Shown here piece by piece: positions 12,707-25,858 of a stretch of DNA of 64,000 bases. Numbering within the stretch: the stretch's first letter is position 1; each line of letters begins with the position of its first letter. Origin of the DNA: Rhytidiadelphus loreus (taxonomy: Eukaryota > Streptophyta > Bryopsida > Hypnales > Hylocomiaceae). A program made the position numbers and the translations under genes. Below the pieces are notes generated by a model. That model made no database searches and had not been told where the DNA came from. It was given only the letters and a program-made list of their open reading frames with translations. The stretch covers positions 81,921,093-81,985,092 of the forward strand of contig OX344763.1 in assembly GCA_947034895.1 (NCBI GenBank), written 5' to 3'.

Positions 12707-15541
12707 TCAAGTATACAAAGCCAAACTTTGGTTGATGACTTCAATTTGAGCTGTAGGAATCTTGATCCTACATTTGCGGGTACCTCTTCTATTCTGGGAA
12801 TTCCATGCTGTCATCAAAGCGTTTGTTTCTTCCCATAGCAGTGGTTCGGTTTCATCAACCTTCCAACGTAAACCTCTTTCACTGTCCCATCATGTATAGA
12901 AGTCACGAACATCTTGATTCCTTGATGTTGGACAAAAGTATTGAATGAGCACGCAATTCGGCTTCTCAGGATTACAATTGGGATCAGACAACGCCCTTGC
13001 AATCCAAACCGATCGATTGTCACCATCTGCGGGTCGGATTGCAACAAAATAGCCTTCAAAGAGATCCCGACCCACCCTAAAGGATGCTTGTGGGCGTCCA
13101 CGCAAAGGCCCGACATAGGCCTCATCTTCTCCAAACTCTTCACGATCTTCACCATCATCTTGTAACTGATCCTCTAGAGTTGCTTGAATCCGAGTAGTTG
13201 GCCAAAAACCGTCCTTTAAATTAGTAGAAGCAGGTAATGGTTCTTGCAACGCCACCTTCACATCACGCCAGTAGTGTACCAAATGCTCATAGCGTCTTTG
13301 ATATTCTCCAGTAACGTCAACATTGCATAACTTCTCCCAATACTTCACAAAGCCAGATATACCTTTCAAAATGTCATCCACCCCTCTCATTTCCTTCAAC
13401 AAAATTGGCAACGGCTCTCCACGGGGCCACAAACTATGCCCCTCCGAATCTTCTTTCCACAACTTAATACCTCTACCATCCTCCCCTAACCAATCCACGT
13501 CAGTGCACAACAATTTGTATTTCATGACTGGACATCCCATTGAATCTAGGTAGAACTTCACTTGTGGTTTTGTGTGTCCAACCAGAGTCTCATCACCATC
13601 CACAAATGCACCTGCAATGACTCCTTTGAAATCGGGCACTTCTTCTATGAGGTGAGGGATAGTAGGAATGGACTCCACGTCCATAAACGACTTCATCAAC
13701 ATCGGGATTGTTGGAAAGTTCTCCTTTTTCAATAGCATGCCCCATCTTCCAAACAACGCGTCAATGTCATCGTGTGTATGACCCACAATCATGAAGTTTA
13801 CATACACTTCACGGAAGATCTTGTTTGCAACAAGTAGAGACCAAAAACAGAAAACATATTTGTTTTTGTTGTCTCCAGTAGCATTGTCCATTTGCACGTT
13901 GAGAATAGGTGGCAAAGGTGTCGTTGGAACCAAGTTATCTAGTGGTGGAGGTAGAGATGAGTTGCACATCTCTGCACCCTTCAGCACCGCTGTGAATAAA
14001 TTTGTTGAGCCCGACCCTACAAACAACTATCGAGAAGACAACTTTGGTGGCAATTCAAGATCCTGCAACAGCTTTGCCATAGAACCTATGGTGTAGTTTG
14101 AATCATGGGGAAAGAGGTCCAATCCATAATGAGCATAATGGACATCAGCATGACCTTGGGCAATCATGCCAGTGACAGACAAAGGCAACTTCATGAGGCC
14201 ATCAAGGTCTTTACTTTTGTGGGAGAAGACCGGGGAAACAGTTTTGGCATGATCCATCTTGTCGTGCATAATTGTAAGGCATTCATGCGGAAAATTATGT
14301 GACTGGTAGCGATTTGCGTAGTACAACTCCCTGTGAGCACGAGCAATAGCAAGATGCTTGTCCAACCTAATGGACCACTTCATAGCAGATTGAGATCCAA
14401 CAAGAGCACCCTTCCTGAGCTCTTTCAATTTGTCACAAGTAGCGCAACGAGCAAAATTGTCTCCTAGCTTCTTCACTTCATACTCAGAGAACCTTGAAGA
14501 TTGAATCTTGCTCAAGCTTGAAATTGAAACCTCCTTCAATCCAAAAGCAGCATTAGTTTCATTGATTGCTTTCATCTGACCCTTCCATTGGAAGGTAGCT
14601 AGCAATATCCTAGACACGACTTTGTCTCCAGACTTCAAAGTTCGTGTACGATGTGGCATGTGATCCGCTTCCTTATCAAGGATGCACTTCAAAGTAGCAG
14701 TAGCTTGTTGAGTGTGTTTCCTAGGCTTCACCAATCCCATATTGCCATGTACTGCTGCCTCCCGACCATCCTTCATGTATGTTTGGTAGCGATAGAACGT
14801 GGCTTCCGGGACCCCAAAAATATGCATCCATGCTTGCATGCACACGTGTATTTCTTCAATCATCACCATCCTTCTGCCACGTGAGTCTCGATGAACTTGT
14901 CTATGTACTTCAGTTTTCATAAAGGCTCTGTGCTTGAACGTTGAATTCCGATACATTCGTTCCCGGAAGGCTCGAATCTTGTCCCTTGAAAACAGTTGAA
15001 CACAATTTTGGCTGCAGCAGACTTTACTAGACACCAAGTTGATAGAGTCTTGAGTGAGTAGGTCATTTGATTTGATGGCAATCTTGCGAGGAGGATTTCT
15101 TATGGTACTTGTGTACGGTCTAGCAGATGTTGAAGATGGCGGGTTGAAGAGAGTTGCTTGCAACCGGTTGAAATTATCATGGGCCTCATGGTCATGCAAG
15201 CTTGCCCGACGACAATGGACAAGATTTATAGGCCAAACAACTAAAAAGTACACCTGCTCTTGTGAGATATCCAATTCCGAATGTGTCTTGGAAATGAAGA
15301 CTGCTACATGAGTGTCTCCAAGAGGACCGTTGCTTCCCAGCACAAGGTCAGAATCCACACTATGGCAAGTACCTTCTGCAACTAGGACGCCTGCATTGTT
15401 GTATAGAGTAACGCACTTTGTATTCCAGAGACGACGCGAAAGTCCTTCACACACTGGAATGTCAACATTCACTTCTTCGGGAATTTGGTATTCGCCATCA
15501 GAGAAGTCCATATTGTCGTCCGCTAACAAATCGGAATCCAT
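12707..15541 (-). pseudogene. DUF7869-type transposase-like protein gene, two stops
   Basis: A single 945-codon frame from ATG 15,541 to TGA 12,707, broken by TAG at 14,029-14,027 (codon 505) and TGA at 12,892-12,890. After each stop the frame stays coherent (LFVGSGSTN; WDSERGLRWKVDE). A Cys/basic region with a helix-turn-helix-like stretch (VCMQAWMHIFGVPEATFYRY) comes first. The RNase H-like core follows: IMHDKMDH (Asp about 427/430), QMDNATGDNKNK (Asp 552) and VGHTHDDIDALFGR (Asp about 591-594). The last two blocks are the hallmark of the DUF7869 family. The three acidic blocks suggest a DDE-type transposase; that is inference. The C-terminus (about 800-900) resembles a small BAH/chromo-like beta domain. 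An acceptor (TTTGTAG) just before the ATG suggests a 5' leader intron. Confidence 0.75.
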
Positions 15542-15687
15542 GATAACTACAAATCAAAGAAGATATTACTCAGTCAGGAAAGAGGCAAACATCGAGTTCA
15601 ACAAGATGCTTGAAAAAATAATCAAGTGAACATAGGTTTACAAAAGGAAATCTAGTAGATTAAATTGAAGAATTATTTCTTTGTCTG

Positions 15688-16776
15688 CAATTCAGGTCAA
15701 TAAGGGCTGAATTGTAAAGGTGTTGATTATGTTACTACAATGAAACTCTATGATGTTTATAGACATTCAGTAATTCCAACCGTAATGTAATCAGGGTTTT
15801 TGCTGGTCAATTAGTGCTAAACTAGAGGAAAAATATATTTACTGGAGATCAATTGCAACTGACATCTAAGTGAAATACATATGAGGAAAATGATTTGATT
15901 TTTTGGAAAATGTATAATCTGCAATATTTGTGTTCAATTCTTCATAAGTAGAATGTGCAGTTTAGGTTGTTACCACTTGAACTGCACATAAAGAGTTTTA
16001 CTTATTCTCACATGTTCAAGACAAATAGATAAAAGATTACAACTTACTTGGAATAAAATGCTAAATAATACTCTTGGCAATACGACCTGATTATCAAGAT
16101 TAAAACTACAGTCATCATGTTTTTTATATTTTTGACACCAAACCAAAACTCTACAATGTCAACATTCACTCGTGGACATTTGCAATTCAGGTGGTAGCTA
16201 CCTGAATTGCACAATTCATTATTCAACTTGTGAAAAAAATAACATGCTAAGACACCAATTTAACTAGGTTACATCAATGATGTAAGGAGATGAAAAATGT
16301 CTAATTATATCAAATGCCAATTCATCCAGATCTGCTCATTAATTTTTTTTTAAATTATTTTTTCACGTTCACAATTATATATCAAAAGGTTGTGCATTTC
16401 AGGTTGATACCACCTGATTTGCACCCCGTGACTAAGAGACACACGTTTCGTCAAGGCTAGGAAAGTAAAAGAGTGTATCTTATGAAGATTACGATGTTTC
16501 ACACAAGGTGTCACCATTTAGATTGATACGAGCTGATCTGCACAACCAATTAGACAAACATCCAGTACAAGCAGACTATGAAGGAAAAAAGTATACCCCA
16601 ATAGGTTTGAAATTCACAATGCAAGGCGTCTTAATTCAAGTTGATACGAGCTGATTTGCACAAGTCTCTAAACAATAATACAGTACTTTTCATTATAGAC
16701 ACATATCTAGGATTCTCGAGTGTCAAAATGATTTTATATCCTTTTTCAATTCAGGTCTTAGCAACCTGAACTGCAC
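15688..16776 (-). repeat. Hairpin family, group A (seven copies)
   Basis: Stem-loops at 15,688-15,714, 15,954-15,988, 16,181-16,211, 16,392-16,424, 16,513-16,543, 16,631-16,661 and 16,745-16,776. Arms follow GTGCAATTCAGGT / ACCTGAATTGCAC with substitutions, and every loop is 7 nt. The 16,181 copy is perfect over 12 bp. Read on the minus (gene) strand, loops include GGTATCA, CGTATCA twice and GGTAACA, close to GGCATCA in group B. All seven lie between the ATG of the minus-strand gene and a candidate leader exon at 17.4-17.6 kb. Confidence 0.85.
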
Positions 16777-17130
16777 AATCAACAATTAATTGTAGAATGA
16801 CCCCGTATTTTTCGGCGGAAAATGTGGATCTCTAAGGACAATCACTATCATCCGGATAACACAATATGCCAAACAAAATGAAATCACAACACTACAAGCC
16901 AATAACCCAGGACAAAAATTTGGCTTCCATTCCACTAGACCAAGGATTCACGGTCTTAATGACCAATTCAATTGATCATTTCTTGAAAGTTGTACTTCAG
17001 ATGGAGTCAAGTTCCTTACAAGTAGAATCAATTAAAAACGTTACTTGGTCACAAGCTCAATGACATTCAACACAAAACTTGATTGGCATCCTTGAAAATG
17101 CATGAATCGAGTCCATTGAAAGTCCGAGAG

Positions 17131-17238
17131 AGCACACTGGTATCCCGAGAATGCACACTAGTATCCCAAGAAAGCACACTGGTATCTCGAGAGAGCACAC
17201 TGGTATCTCGAGAGAGAACACTATTATCCCGAGAGAGC
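17131..17238 (-). repeat. 21-bp minisatellite, about five copies
   Basis: Unit GCACACTGGTATCTCGAGAGA with point changes, in tandem. It lies inside the probable leader intron of the 12.7-15.5 kb gene. Because 21 is a multiple of 3, the minus strand stays open with a repeated SLEIPVC peptide, which I regard as incidental. Confidence 0.8.
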
Positions 17239-17403
17239 AAATAGAAGCCTTATTGAGCGCAGTAAAAGTCCGACAGAGCGCAAGAAGTTCGACGTGAGCA
17301 CTAGCAGTCCAAGAGAGCACGCTGAAGTGCATCAACTCCTCACTAGATTCATAGATGCACAAACAAGATTTTACAACGTAAGTTCAATAGAGTTATCACT
17401 TAC

Positions 17404-17640
17404 AAGCAAGGACGCCTCAAAAATAATACCGTGATTGTCAAAAACAAGAACAACGTCGACTGAAACTGGAAAAAAAACCCAGAAACAGAGCGCGACCAAA
17501 GTATAAGATGAAATGGCGATGGCAGAAACACTGCTGGAGGAGGACGTCCCGAACCGTGAGGGCCTGAGAGACCACCTGGCGGGAGAGAAGACGCGCGAAA
17601 ACAATTGCAGGAAATTTTGAATTCAAGAATTTCCTTCACA
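17404..17640 (-). other. Candidate 5' leader exon of the DUF7869-type gene
   Basis: On the minus strand this is a GC-richer block ending at 17,404 in a canonical donor (GTAAGT). An acceptor lies immediately before the ATG at 15,541. If joined, the intron is about 1.85 kb and holds all seven group A hairpins and the minisatellite. No transcript evidence is available. Confidence 0.35.
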
Positions 17641-19485
17641 ACGGACGCGCATTTCCGCCGAAGATTATGCTTGCTACTACGGCATCATTCCAAAAATATC
17701 AAGAAGCCATATTTCCATAGACTAGAGTCTCATCCAAGAATTTGATGTGCCTTGCCAGTACCTTCCTCGCTGGATTCCATGCAGAACTCTGCTTCCGCCA
17801 GCCGGCCTGCGGTATTTCCGACTGTACTTTATTAACCGAACGGAATTTATCTAAATTTCATGAGTGGCATTGCTTAGACACCATCAATAATTTATTCTAA
17901 ACCTCCAAATGTGGAATTCAGGATTGTTTTTCTCACAGCCCCTAAATCATACATCTTTCGGGTTTCATAAAATTTTGTTTGAGAAATGTGAATCATATGA
18001 GGAAGAGGAGGTGCTCCACAGTCTGAAAATATTCAAAGTGCCTTATATCACAATGTGCAATATTTGTGAGATTACAGTCCTTCCCAGATAATAAAAGTAT
18101 TTTTTAATTCTAGGTTTGCACTGTCAGTGTAACAAGGGTCCAGAACTCCTCATTTCTTGGGGGATGCAAGTAAAAGACATCAGAAAGAACAAAGAAACAA
18201 TGTATCTTAACTGATAAAAGAAGAAACAAAAAGCTGGAAGGAGGGAAAAAAAGGTCATGATGTGACCTTAAAAGTTAGTAGAATGCTTCCAAGTGTCTCC
18301 AATTGGAATGTCGTTGAGGAGGAATGCTCATGTCATGAGCATCTTGCTAGCTGGATTGTGCCTTGAGCCAATGAAAACACCCCAAGTGCCGCACACTAAT
18401 GTGAAATATGGTACTTAGGGCTTAGTAACTGAAGTTAGTGTAGGGCTCATAATGTTAGTTACGAGTACTCTCTTCTAATGAGAATGTCAATTAATTTAAT
18501 TGTTAATCAATACCATGGCACCATAGCAATGTCCTATGATCTTGAACAAATATTTATTTTGCTTTCACCCTACCTCTAAAATGCTTGAGGCACCAAATTT
18601 TGGGGTCCACAATATTTTGAAATTTAATAAAACTTAACCAAGTTGCTATTTTTAGTAGTTTATATTTTCAAAAAATTATTTTTCAAGTCTAGTTTTAGCA
18701 TCAAAAATTTGATTTTGAAATGATTGCTTATTAGAAATACTTATTAGTAGCACATTAAAAATTTATTTTAAAAATTGTAGAAGATATTTTGACAAGCTAT
18801 AAATTGATTGTTGTTATGTGTGTTATTGTGTTAGGCCCTTTGACCTCATATTTTATAGTGACCCAATTTTTAGATTTGACATGTGAAAAGAAGATTGAAA
18901 GACTTCAAATTACTTTTGTAGACCTAACGCCCTCATGATCAAAGATTATATTCTTTCAACTCATATGTGACGTTGTAATATTGTTGTGGTTTCTTCTCCT
19001 ATGTTATCTTTAATATTTCTAGTTTGATTTTGCATTAATACAATTCTAAAAAAATGATACAAATTATCAAATGTTGGCTTTTTGTTAGTTTAGAACAAAT
19101 TCTCAGAAGCTCAAAGAAGGCCTTGGACATTTAGGGGTTAAGAGAAAAAGTTTAGCAACTCAAATAAGAATGTACAAGTTAGTATAAAATCAATTAAAAA
19201 AAAGCACAACAATTGTTTTTTAATAGCATAACAACCGACAACACATAATGAACACAATTTATTAAGTACCCAAAATAATAGTCCTTCCGTCCCTAAATGA
19301 TCTTGGAGTTGGTCAAATAGTGTGGGATTAAAGTTGAAATAACATTATCTCTATCCATTTCTAAATATTTAAGATGAGCAATTGCAAGATCATTTTGGGA
19401 AAAAGGAAATATTTTTTTAGTCCCAAAATATCTTGTGATAATAAAAAAAATATGTATACATATAGGACACCCAACCATAATATAG
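17641..19485. other. Spacer without a recognisable gene
   Basis: AT-rich, no convincing ORF, no recognisable transposon ends. Nothing further seen. Confidence 0.5.
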
Positions 19486-19835
19486 AACCTTCAAGTGCCC
19501 AGAATTGCAAGTGAAGACTTCTTATAAGTCATGTAGGCCTCAAAATAATATATCCTACTCCAAAAACATCTTGAGGGACTAGGAAAAGAAATAAGAAAAC
19601 CTTCAAGTGTCTAGAATTGCAAATAAAGGCTTCTTGTAATTTGTTGAGGCTTTGAAATAATATATCCTAGTTCTAAGAGACTAAGACATCTTACTGGGCT
19701 AAGAAAAAAAATATAATATATAAAACCTCCAAGTGTCTAAAATTGCAAGTGAAGGCTTCCTTTAATTTGTTGAGGATTTAAAATAATACATGCTAGTTCC
19801 ACAACTTCTTCTGGGACTAGGAAATAAAACTATAG
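19486..19835. repeat. Degenerate tandem repeat, three units of about 112-125 bp
   Basis: Units begin AACCTTCAAGTG or AACCTCCAAGTG at 19,486, 19,598 and 19,723, and share AATTGCAAGTGAAGGCTTC and AAATAATATATCCTA blocks. Clearly old, with many substitutions and indels. Confidence 0.75.
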
Positions 19836-19956
19836 TATATAAAAATTAAATTAAATGAAGACAAGATTTCCATAAAAAAAATAGAAGAAAAAGAAATAGA
19901 AGAGAATGAATGAATATACAAGCTTGCATGTATCAACGACAATATATAATGTAAAT

Positions 19957-20301
19957 AATCTCATGAAATTCACGTCCAAAAAAATGGGAAACATGTTGTG
20001 CAAGTTGCAATTATTCATAAAGTCACGAATTCAAAAAAATTTGCAATAGGTGGTCACTTGAAATGACCTTGAATGTCTGTGAATGTTAAAAATTGGGGCA
20101 TGCACCTAGCCCTGTACTTTAAAGTCCAAAAAAATGTAATCTCATGAAATTCACGTCCAAAAAAATGGGAAACATGTTGTGCAAGTTGCAATTATTCATA
20201 AAGTCACGAATTCAAAAAAATTTGCAATAGGTGGTCACTTGAAATGACCTTGAATGTCTGTGAAAGTTAAAAATTGGGGCATGCACCTAGCCCTGTACTT
20301 T
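19957..20301. repeat. Recent 181-bp tandem duplication
   Basis: The block starting AATCTCATGAAATTCACG at 19,957 recurs at 20,138 with only a single difference noted (GAATGTT versus GAAAGTT) until both end near CCTGTACTTTA. The near-identity shows it is young. Confidence 0.92.
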
Positions 20302-21605
20302 AGCTATATGTAGATGTAAGACTCTAATTTATTTTTAAACACCTCTATTGAAATAAGGCTATTTTACTTTTTTAAATGCATACCATTTGACAAATTGAAG
20401 ATTGTAATGTTTTGTTTTTCTACATAGTGTAAGAGGATTAGTGTTGTTGTTCTAGGTACTAATTCTTGAAAAAACTGAAAGCTATATCAATGTTTTGGAA
20501 ACAATCTTAGGAAATAAGCTTTTAGAAATTTTAGGTTAGGATTCTTTATGAATTCATTTTTGACAATCAAGAAAGATAAACAATTCCACGTGATTGAGTT
20601 ACTTTTGTATTATCAATATTTTAGTTGGATTTGGATTTAGGAAAATCTATCTAGAACTTTAAGAAAGTGAGATTTGTAGTAAAGGTTCATTTTACTTCTC
20701 ATAAAATTAAAAGAAGTAAAATAAAGTTTCCTTTCACTTTTTAAGAACATAGGAAAACTATAATGAATTTCTCTTTTCCTTTTCAAAAAAATAAAAGAAC
20801 TACAATGTAAAACGTTGCTTTCACTTTTAGATTTAAGTCTTTAAATTGAATTGAAAGCACCATAGAAAATATAACCTATGAAATGCATTAAAAAATATAG
20901 TTGATGGTCATTATTGTTTCATTTTAGTAATTAAAGTTCAATGAAAGACATTATTGTATATAACAACATAAAACAATTGACTTCAACAAAGGTAATTATC
21001 AATTACAATAGGGCTTGGATTAAGGTAGTATGCTCTAAAAGCAAGTTAGCATGTAAGGGTTGGTCCACCTTTTTAATAGGTTATCATGTATAGAAATCTT
21101 TTTCAATCTTTTTCAAAAGAAGGAAAGTAGATGTGGAACCTAACACAAGTGGTTATGTATTTATCAAAGCATCTTTGAATTACTTATAAATTTTCAAAGA
21201 TTTGGGGCATAGGCTTCTATTTGTGACCTCCCAAAATCCATCTCCTTGCAACTTGTAAAGAGATGTGTGGAAATCGAAGACAATGATAGGTTCTTGCAAT
21301 AGAAAAATAATTTTTCCTTGATTTATTCATTTGCTATAGTGGTCCGTTTAAGAATCATTCATTGTTTCTTCTTCAACTAATAGTAGGGTCCATTTGAAGA
21401 AGATGGATGCATTTAGAGTGTACTACCAGACTAGTTGGAAGGACCTTGAAGAAATGGAATTACTAATCATCTTCTACTTTTGCAATATTGTTTGAATACA
21501 AATTTAATACATTGTAGTAAGGGTGTCGCACTTATAACATACAGGTAATTCCAGTAAGATTTTACTTCTCTGGAGGTGCAGCCAGATAATTTACCGGGTT
21601 TATAG
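20302..21605. other. AT-rich spacer
   Basis: No gene or repeat structure recognised. Confidence 0.5.
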
Positions 21606-22327
21606 GGGTGATTGCAAGAAACACTTGTCCTATTTTGCGTCACATGGTGTGTGCTGATTTGTTTTTTGGCCATAACTTTTGTGTTTTGGCTCCAAATGAC
21701 TCGAGATTTATAGGGAAGGTACTCATGACTATCATACACCTTCACTAATTTTTTCATAATTTCTGAAAATAGTTTACTATCCAAAAATAGACCCCGATTG
21801 AATGTCACATTTGATAGTTTAGGGGTTTTTAGTACTATTGAGTACCTTTTTTTAATGATTTTGAGCTGAAATTTGGATGAGATGGTCTTCTAATAGACTT
21901 CTAGGTCTCCAGGGAAGGAATTTCAAAAAAAATTAATTTTATGTGGTGTGGAAGTCTACAAAGTGAGCTTCCTTCTGCTTGCATTTTGAAACATATAAAA
22001 TATCATTTTGGTGGGTTTTTTGGTGAATGACCATCTCTGTAGAGTTGTTGCAAATGGTCAATTTTCATTTTGTGTATTTACTTATTTTTACTATTTTTCC
22101 CTAATTAAAACATCAAGGTATGTATTTTCTTGAGACTTAGCACTTTTCAAGTTCTCCTACTTAGAGAATTTTTCTATGCAATTCCTTCCGTGGGTACCTT
22201 CGTCTTAAAGGTGTATACATTAGTCATATTTTTTAAATTTAAAAAAAAATATTTTTCTAATTTTAAAGTACTCCCGAAAAAATCAGCCAAACGCAACAAA
22301 ATCGACAGGTGTTTCTTGCAATCACCC
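21606..22327. mobile_element. Small inverted-repeat DNA transposon (copy 2, 722 bp)
   Basis: Starts GGGTGATTGCAAGAAACAC and ends with its exact inverse GTGTTTCTTGCAATCACCC, flanked by ATAG on both sides as a 4-bp target duplication. It shares ordered interior blocks with copy 1 at 7,437-8,185 but is well diverged, so the two insertions are old. No coding capacity for a transposase. Confidence 0.85.
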
Positions 22328-24970
22328 ATAGGCGGAAACAATAGGAGTACTGTGGTGGGAAGTGTCACATGTATCCAGTAAATTCCTTTATGAGAACAGG
22401 CAATTGCAAATTCCTTGTTTTTTACTTGGTGATACCAGCCCCAGCTACTTTCGAGGCGCATCTGCAGTCCGCACCCGAGCTTCTCTGCCAGTTTGCTACG
22501 CGGGGAGTTGGAGCGAAGCCTTCTGCGCTTCTCATTGGCGACAAAAAGGGGGATCACAAGAACTATAGTGGTGGGGGCTTTTAGGGTTTGTATTTTTTTC
22601 CGCTTCGAAGTGAGGGTCGTGGAGCTACAAAGTGAGTGTCTTTTACCTACGAAGTTAGGTCGCGGAGGTGCGAAGTCAGGTCGCTGCAAGTGTGGGTTGC
22701 GGAACTTGGAATTTAGGATCGCCGAGGTGCGAAGTCTGCAAGTTGAAAGGTACGTCCCGAGCAAATCTTTGAGAAACGTTTTGTGTTTCTGGTTCGTCGT
22801 GAATTCAGTTTTCTTGAAGCTTCTCATGTGCTTGAGATTTTGTTTTTCTTGATTTCCTATATGGACTTCTGTGGTGATCGGTCTTGCTCGGTGTCGATGT
22901 TGCTCGATGTTCCCTTTCAGATTTGATTTTTGTTGTGTTTTTTCGAGCAACGCACACGAGGTTGTACCCCTTTCCAAACCTCTGGAAGATTCTTTTCGAT
23001 CATGAGCTTCCTCGCGTAGGCGGAATCCTGAGAGATGTAGGAAAAGATGTAGGTTTCTAGAGAACAATTCTCGATCTAGGGTTTATGGTATTGATGTTTT
23101 AGTCGTACTCACGTTAGGGTTTAGTGTGCTCATGGTTTCCCCTGTCCGTCTCCTGTGAGTTGTGTCCCGAGCCCCGAACGTCACCTTTCTCCGTCTCTTG
23201 TGAGAGTCAGAGTCCCTGAAAACTGAATTCCAAGAAAAACTAAACTAAGGTGGAAGCATCCTCAGGTTCACGACAACTTTTTTTACTGTCTTGTTTTTTT
23301 TTGCGTGAGGCTTGCGGAATTTGTGGTGAGCTTCATTTTGAATGTTGGTAATGTTGAGTGTGGCATAAATGCATGCACGTGATGGGAGTTTGCTCTGTCC
23401 CCTTCTCCTTCTAAGGGCCCATCCCAGCGTTGGTTGTGTTCTGTATTTTATTTTGTTTGTGAGTTTCTGTAACTTCAGCTTTACTGAGCTGGTGCAGGTA
23501 CCATATTCTAAGCGAACTTTTGGGAATCAAAAAGTGCTCGCAAAGCAGTACCGAGAAGCCGTAGCTAAGAGCAAGGATTTTTCAACTTGCTGACAATAGA
23601 GCGTGCTACTCATGGTGTATTGGTAAGCACAGCACAAACTGCAAGTTGGGTCTCACTCATCAATTTTCACCAAAGGATAACATAAAATCTTGAATCAAAT
23701 ACTGTAACTTACATGCTTTGAAGCAATTGACAGTGTAACTAAACTGCTTGGTTCTGTCTGTACGTTGGATGTCATTGATTCATGATCCCTATTCGTTTCA
23801 GGTGCTCGGCACTAGCTCCTGAGAATTTGAGATTTGATCGGAAGCTCCGGTTGGCATGGAGGTTGCATTTTGTGGAATCTAGTGGAATTTGTGGTGAGTT
23901 TTGAGCGCTGTATTTAGGATTCGTGCTTGGAAGTGTTGCATTCAAGTAAGCAATGGGAGTTTCTTTTGTCACCTTGAACAGGCCTATGTCCTTGCAACTT
24001 TCTTGCTTCCAAAAGGGTGCTTTGATTCAAAGCACCTGTTCTGTTCTCTATTTCAATTTGTTTGTTAGCTTTCTTAGCGTTTGGTCTGCTTCCATTGCTG
24101 CATCGCAATTATTCTTTTTGGTGTCCATTTGATAGTATTTCTGGTACCCCACAAAATAATCTCTTTATCTGAACTTCAATTGCCTCTGTGCACCTAATTG
24201 TTGTAGTTAGCCCACCTTGTTAGAATGCACAGTCCATCAAGAAAATAGCCAAAATAGCTAGTAAGTGTGAGTGTTCCTCCTTTGAACCCTTGTGGAGGTT
24301 TCTATGGTCTTTCATGATACCGTGTGCTCAGTTGGGTTGCCCCTGCGCTTTTCAGCGTTGCTACATATAGAGCAAATCTTTCTTTTCTAGTTTGTAACTG
24401 AAGCCTTTGTCATGTACTAGTTGAATGTCTAATGTCACCCACGCGCATACATCTTTTGAGTTGTGTACAAGATTGAAATTTTTGGTTAGAAGAGCAATGG
24501 TATCTTGTGGTTTCCATTTTGTGCGTGGATTTCTTGACGTTGCTAATCCAATCATGGATAACTCGTTGTTTACTCGTTGTTTGTTTTCCCTAGGTCTCAG
24601 AAAGGGTCCAGATATTTTCGTAACCAGGTGGCCGGAACTGTGAATGTGAAGCTTGAATTTGGAGACTTTTGAAGCTTGAATTGTGAGTGTGAAGCTGAAT
24701 ATGAAGTTTGTATTTTTAGTCGGAAGCTTAAGCCGGAGTCTGAAACAGAATGTGAAGCTTGAATTTTGAGTTATTTGCTCGGGCTTCCTAGATTGTGAAC
24801 GACGTGATCAATACGCAGTTCTTGTTTTCCGTCCCTATCCGTCCCTTATTGTTCTCCGTCCCTGCATAATTAATAAGTTATCTGGATATTGTTGATTGTC
24901 CATTTTCTGTAAAGATTAATAAGTTATCTGGGTATTTTGTAAATTTGTAAAACTTTGCGTTGCTGTCTCA
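22328..24970 (+). other. Probable promoter and leader region of the 26-kb gene
   Basis: GC-richer than its surroundings, with TTTAGGGTTTGTATTTTT near 22,580 followed by degenerate GTGCGAAGT repeats and several good donors (for example AAAG followed by GTACGT near 22,750). Later, TGAAGCTTGAATT repeats lie around 24,650-24,770. No protein gene is supported. The 297-codon minus ORF at 22,174-23,067 looks like a by-product of composition. An acceptor just before the 25,992 ATG implies that at least one leader exon lies in this stretch. Confidence 0.35.
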
Positions 24971-25858
24971 CGCGATTTAGGTGGGATAGACCTGAAATGC
25001 ACAAGATGTACTCTAGCATTTTAATTAAAGAAATAAAGTCGATAACAAAAGCAGCACAACAGAAAGATTTTTAGCCTTGTGTAATTCAGGTGGCATCAAT
25101 CTGAATTGCACAAGCACAGTCCATTGCTATTCTAAAAATAAATCAAACTATAAATCAGATATTTTTGCTAAAAAACCTAGAACATAGTAAAAAAAATAGT
25201 AAAATCATAGAGCTAGTGTGCAATTCAGGTAGCATAGACCTAAAATGTACACAAAGAATGTCAGTTGTGAATACATCATGCTCATCTGTCACAGACAAGA
25301 AGACACATTCAACCGCAATCACAAAAAAAGACGCTAACAACCCACATCTAATTGATCAATTAATTTTGAGTGTACTTTAGAAAAAACTAACAATCCTGAG
25401 GTGTCTATGAAGCAGATAAAGTTGTATTCTAGCATATATAATCAAAAAATAACAAAAAAACCAAAAGCGGCACGACAAAGAGCATTCAAGCCTTAGGTAA
25501 TTCAGGTGGCATCAACCTAAACTGCACAAGCATAGAACAGTGCCAATCAATAAATATATTTACAATATTAACCTGTCTAGCTATTGCCTAAAAATCAAAA
25601 TAAAGCCGTGGGAAAAAAAGTTCATATTAAGGTGCACGTCGCTAGTATGCAATTAAGGTAGTAAAGACCTAATATGCAAATAAATAAAATTTAAGACTTA
25701 TCCTTCAAAGACAAGACAACACATGCAAAAGAAAATACATCCAAAGATTCTAACAAACCACGATTAATTGATAATTTATTCATAAATAGACAAAATAAAA
25801 AACAAATAAAAAACAAGTCCGAAATGAGCAATTCAGGTCGCACCCACCTAAATTGCGC
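24971..25858 (+). repeat. Hairpin family, group B (six copies)
   Basis: Stem-loops at 24,971-25,002, 25,078-25,112, 25,216-25,252, 25,497-25,527, 25,647-25,679 and 25,826-25,858. Arms and the fixed 7-nt loop are as in group A. Loops are GGGATAG, GGCATCA, AGCATAG, GGCATCA, AGTAAAG and CGCACCC. They precede the acceptor at 25,990, so they lie in the presumed leader intron of the plus-strand gene. Confidence 0.85.

Noticed and set aside
22174..23067. 297-codon minus-strand ORF as a gene
   Set aside because: It runs through the exact terminal repeat of transposon copy 2 and a leader-like region; no domain, no splice support.
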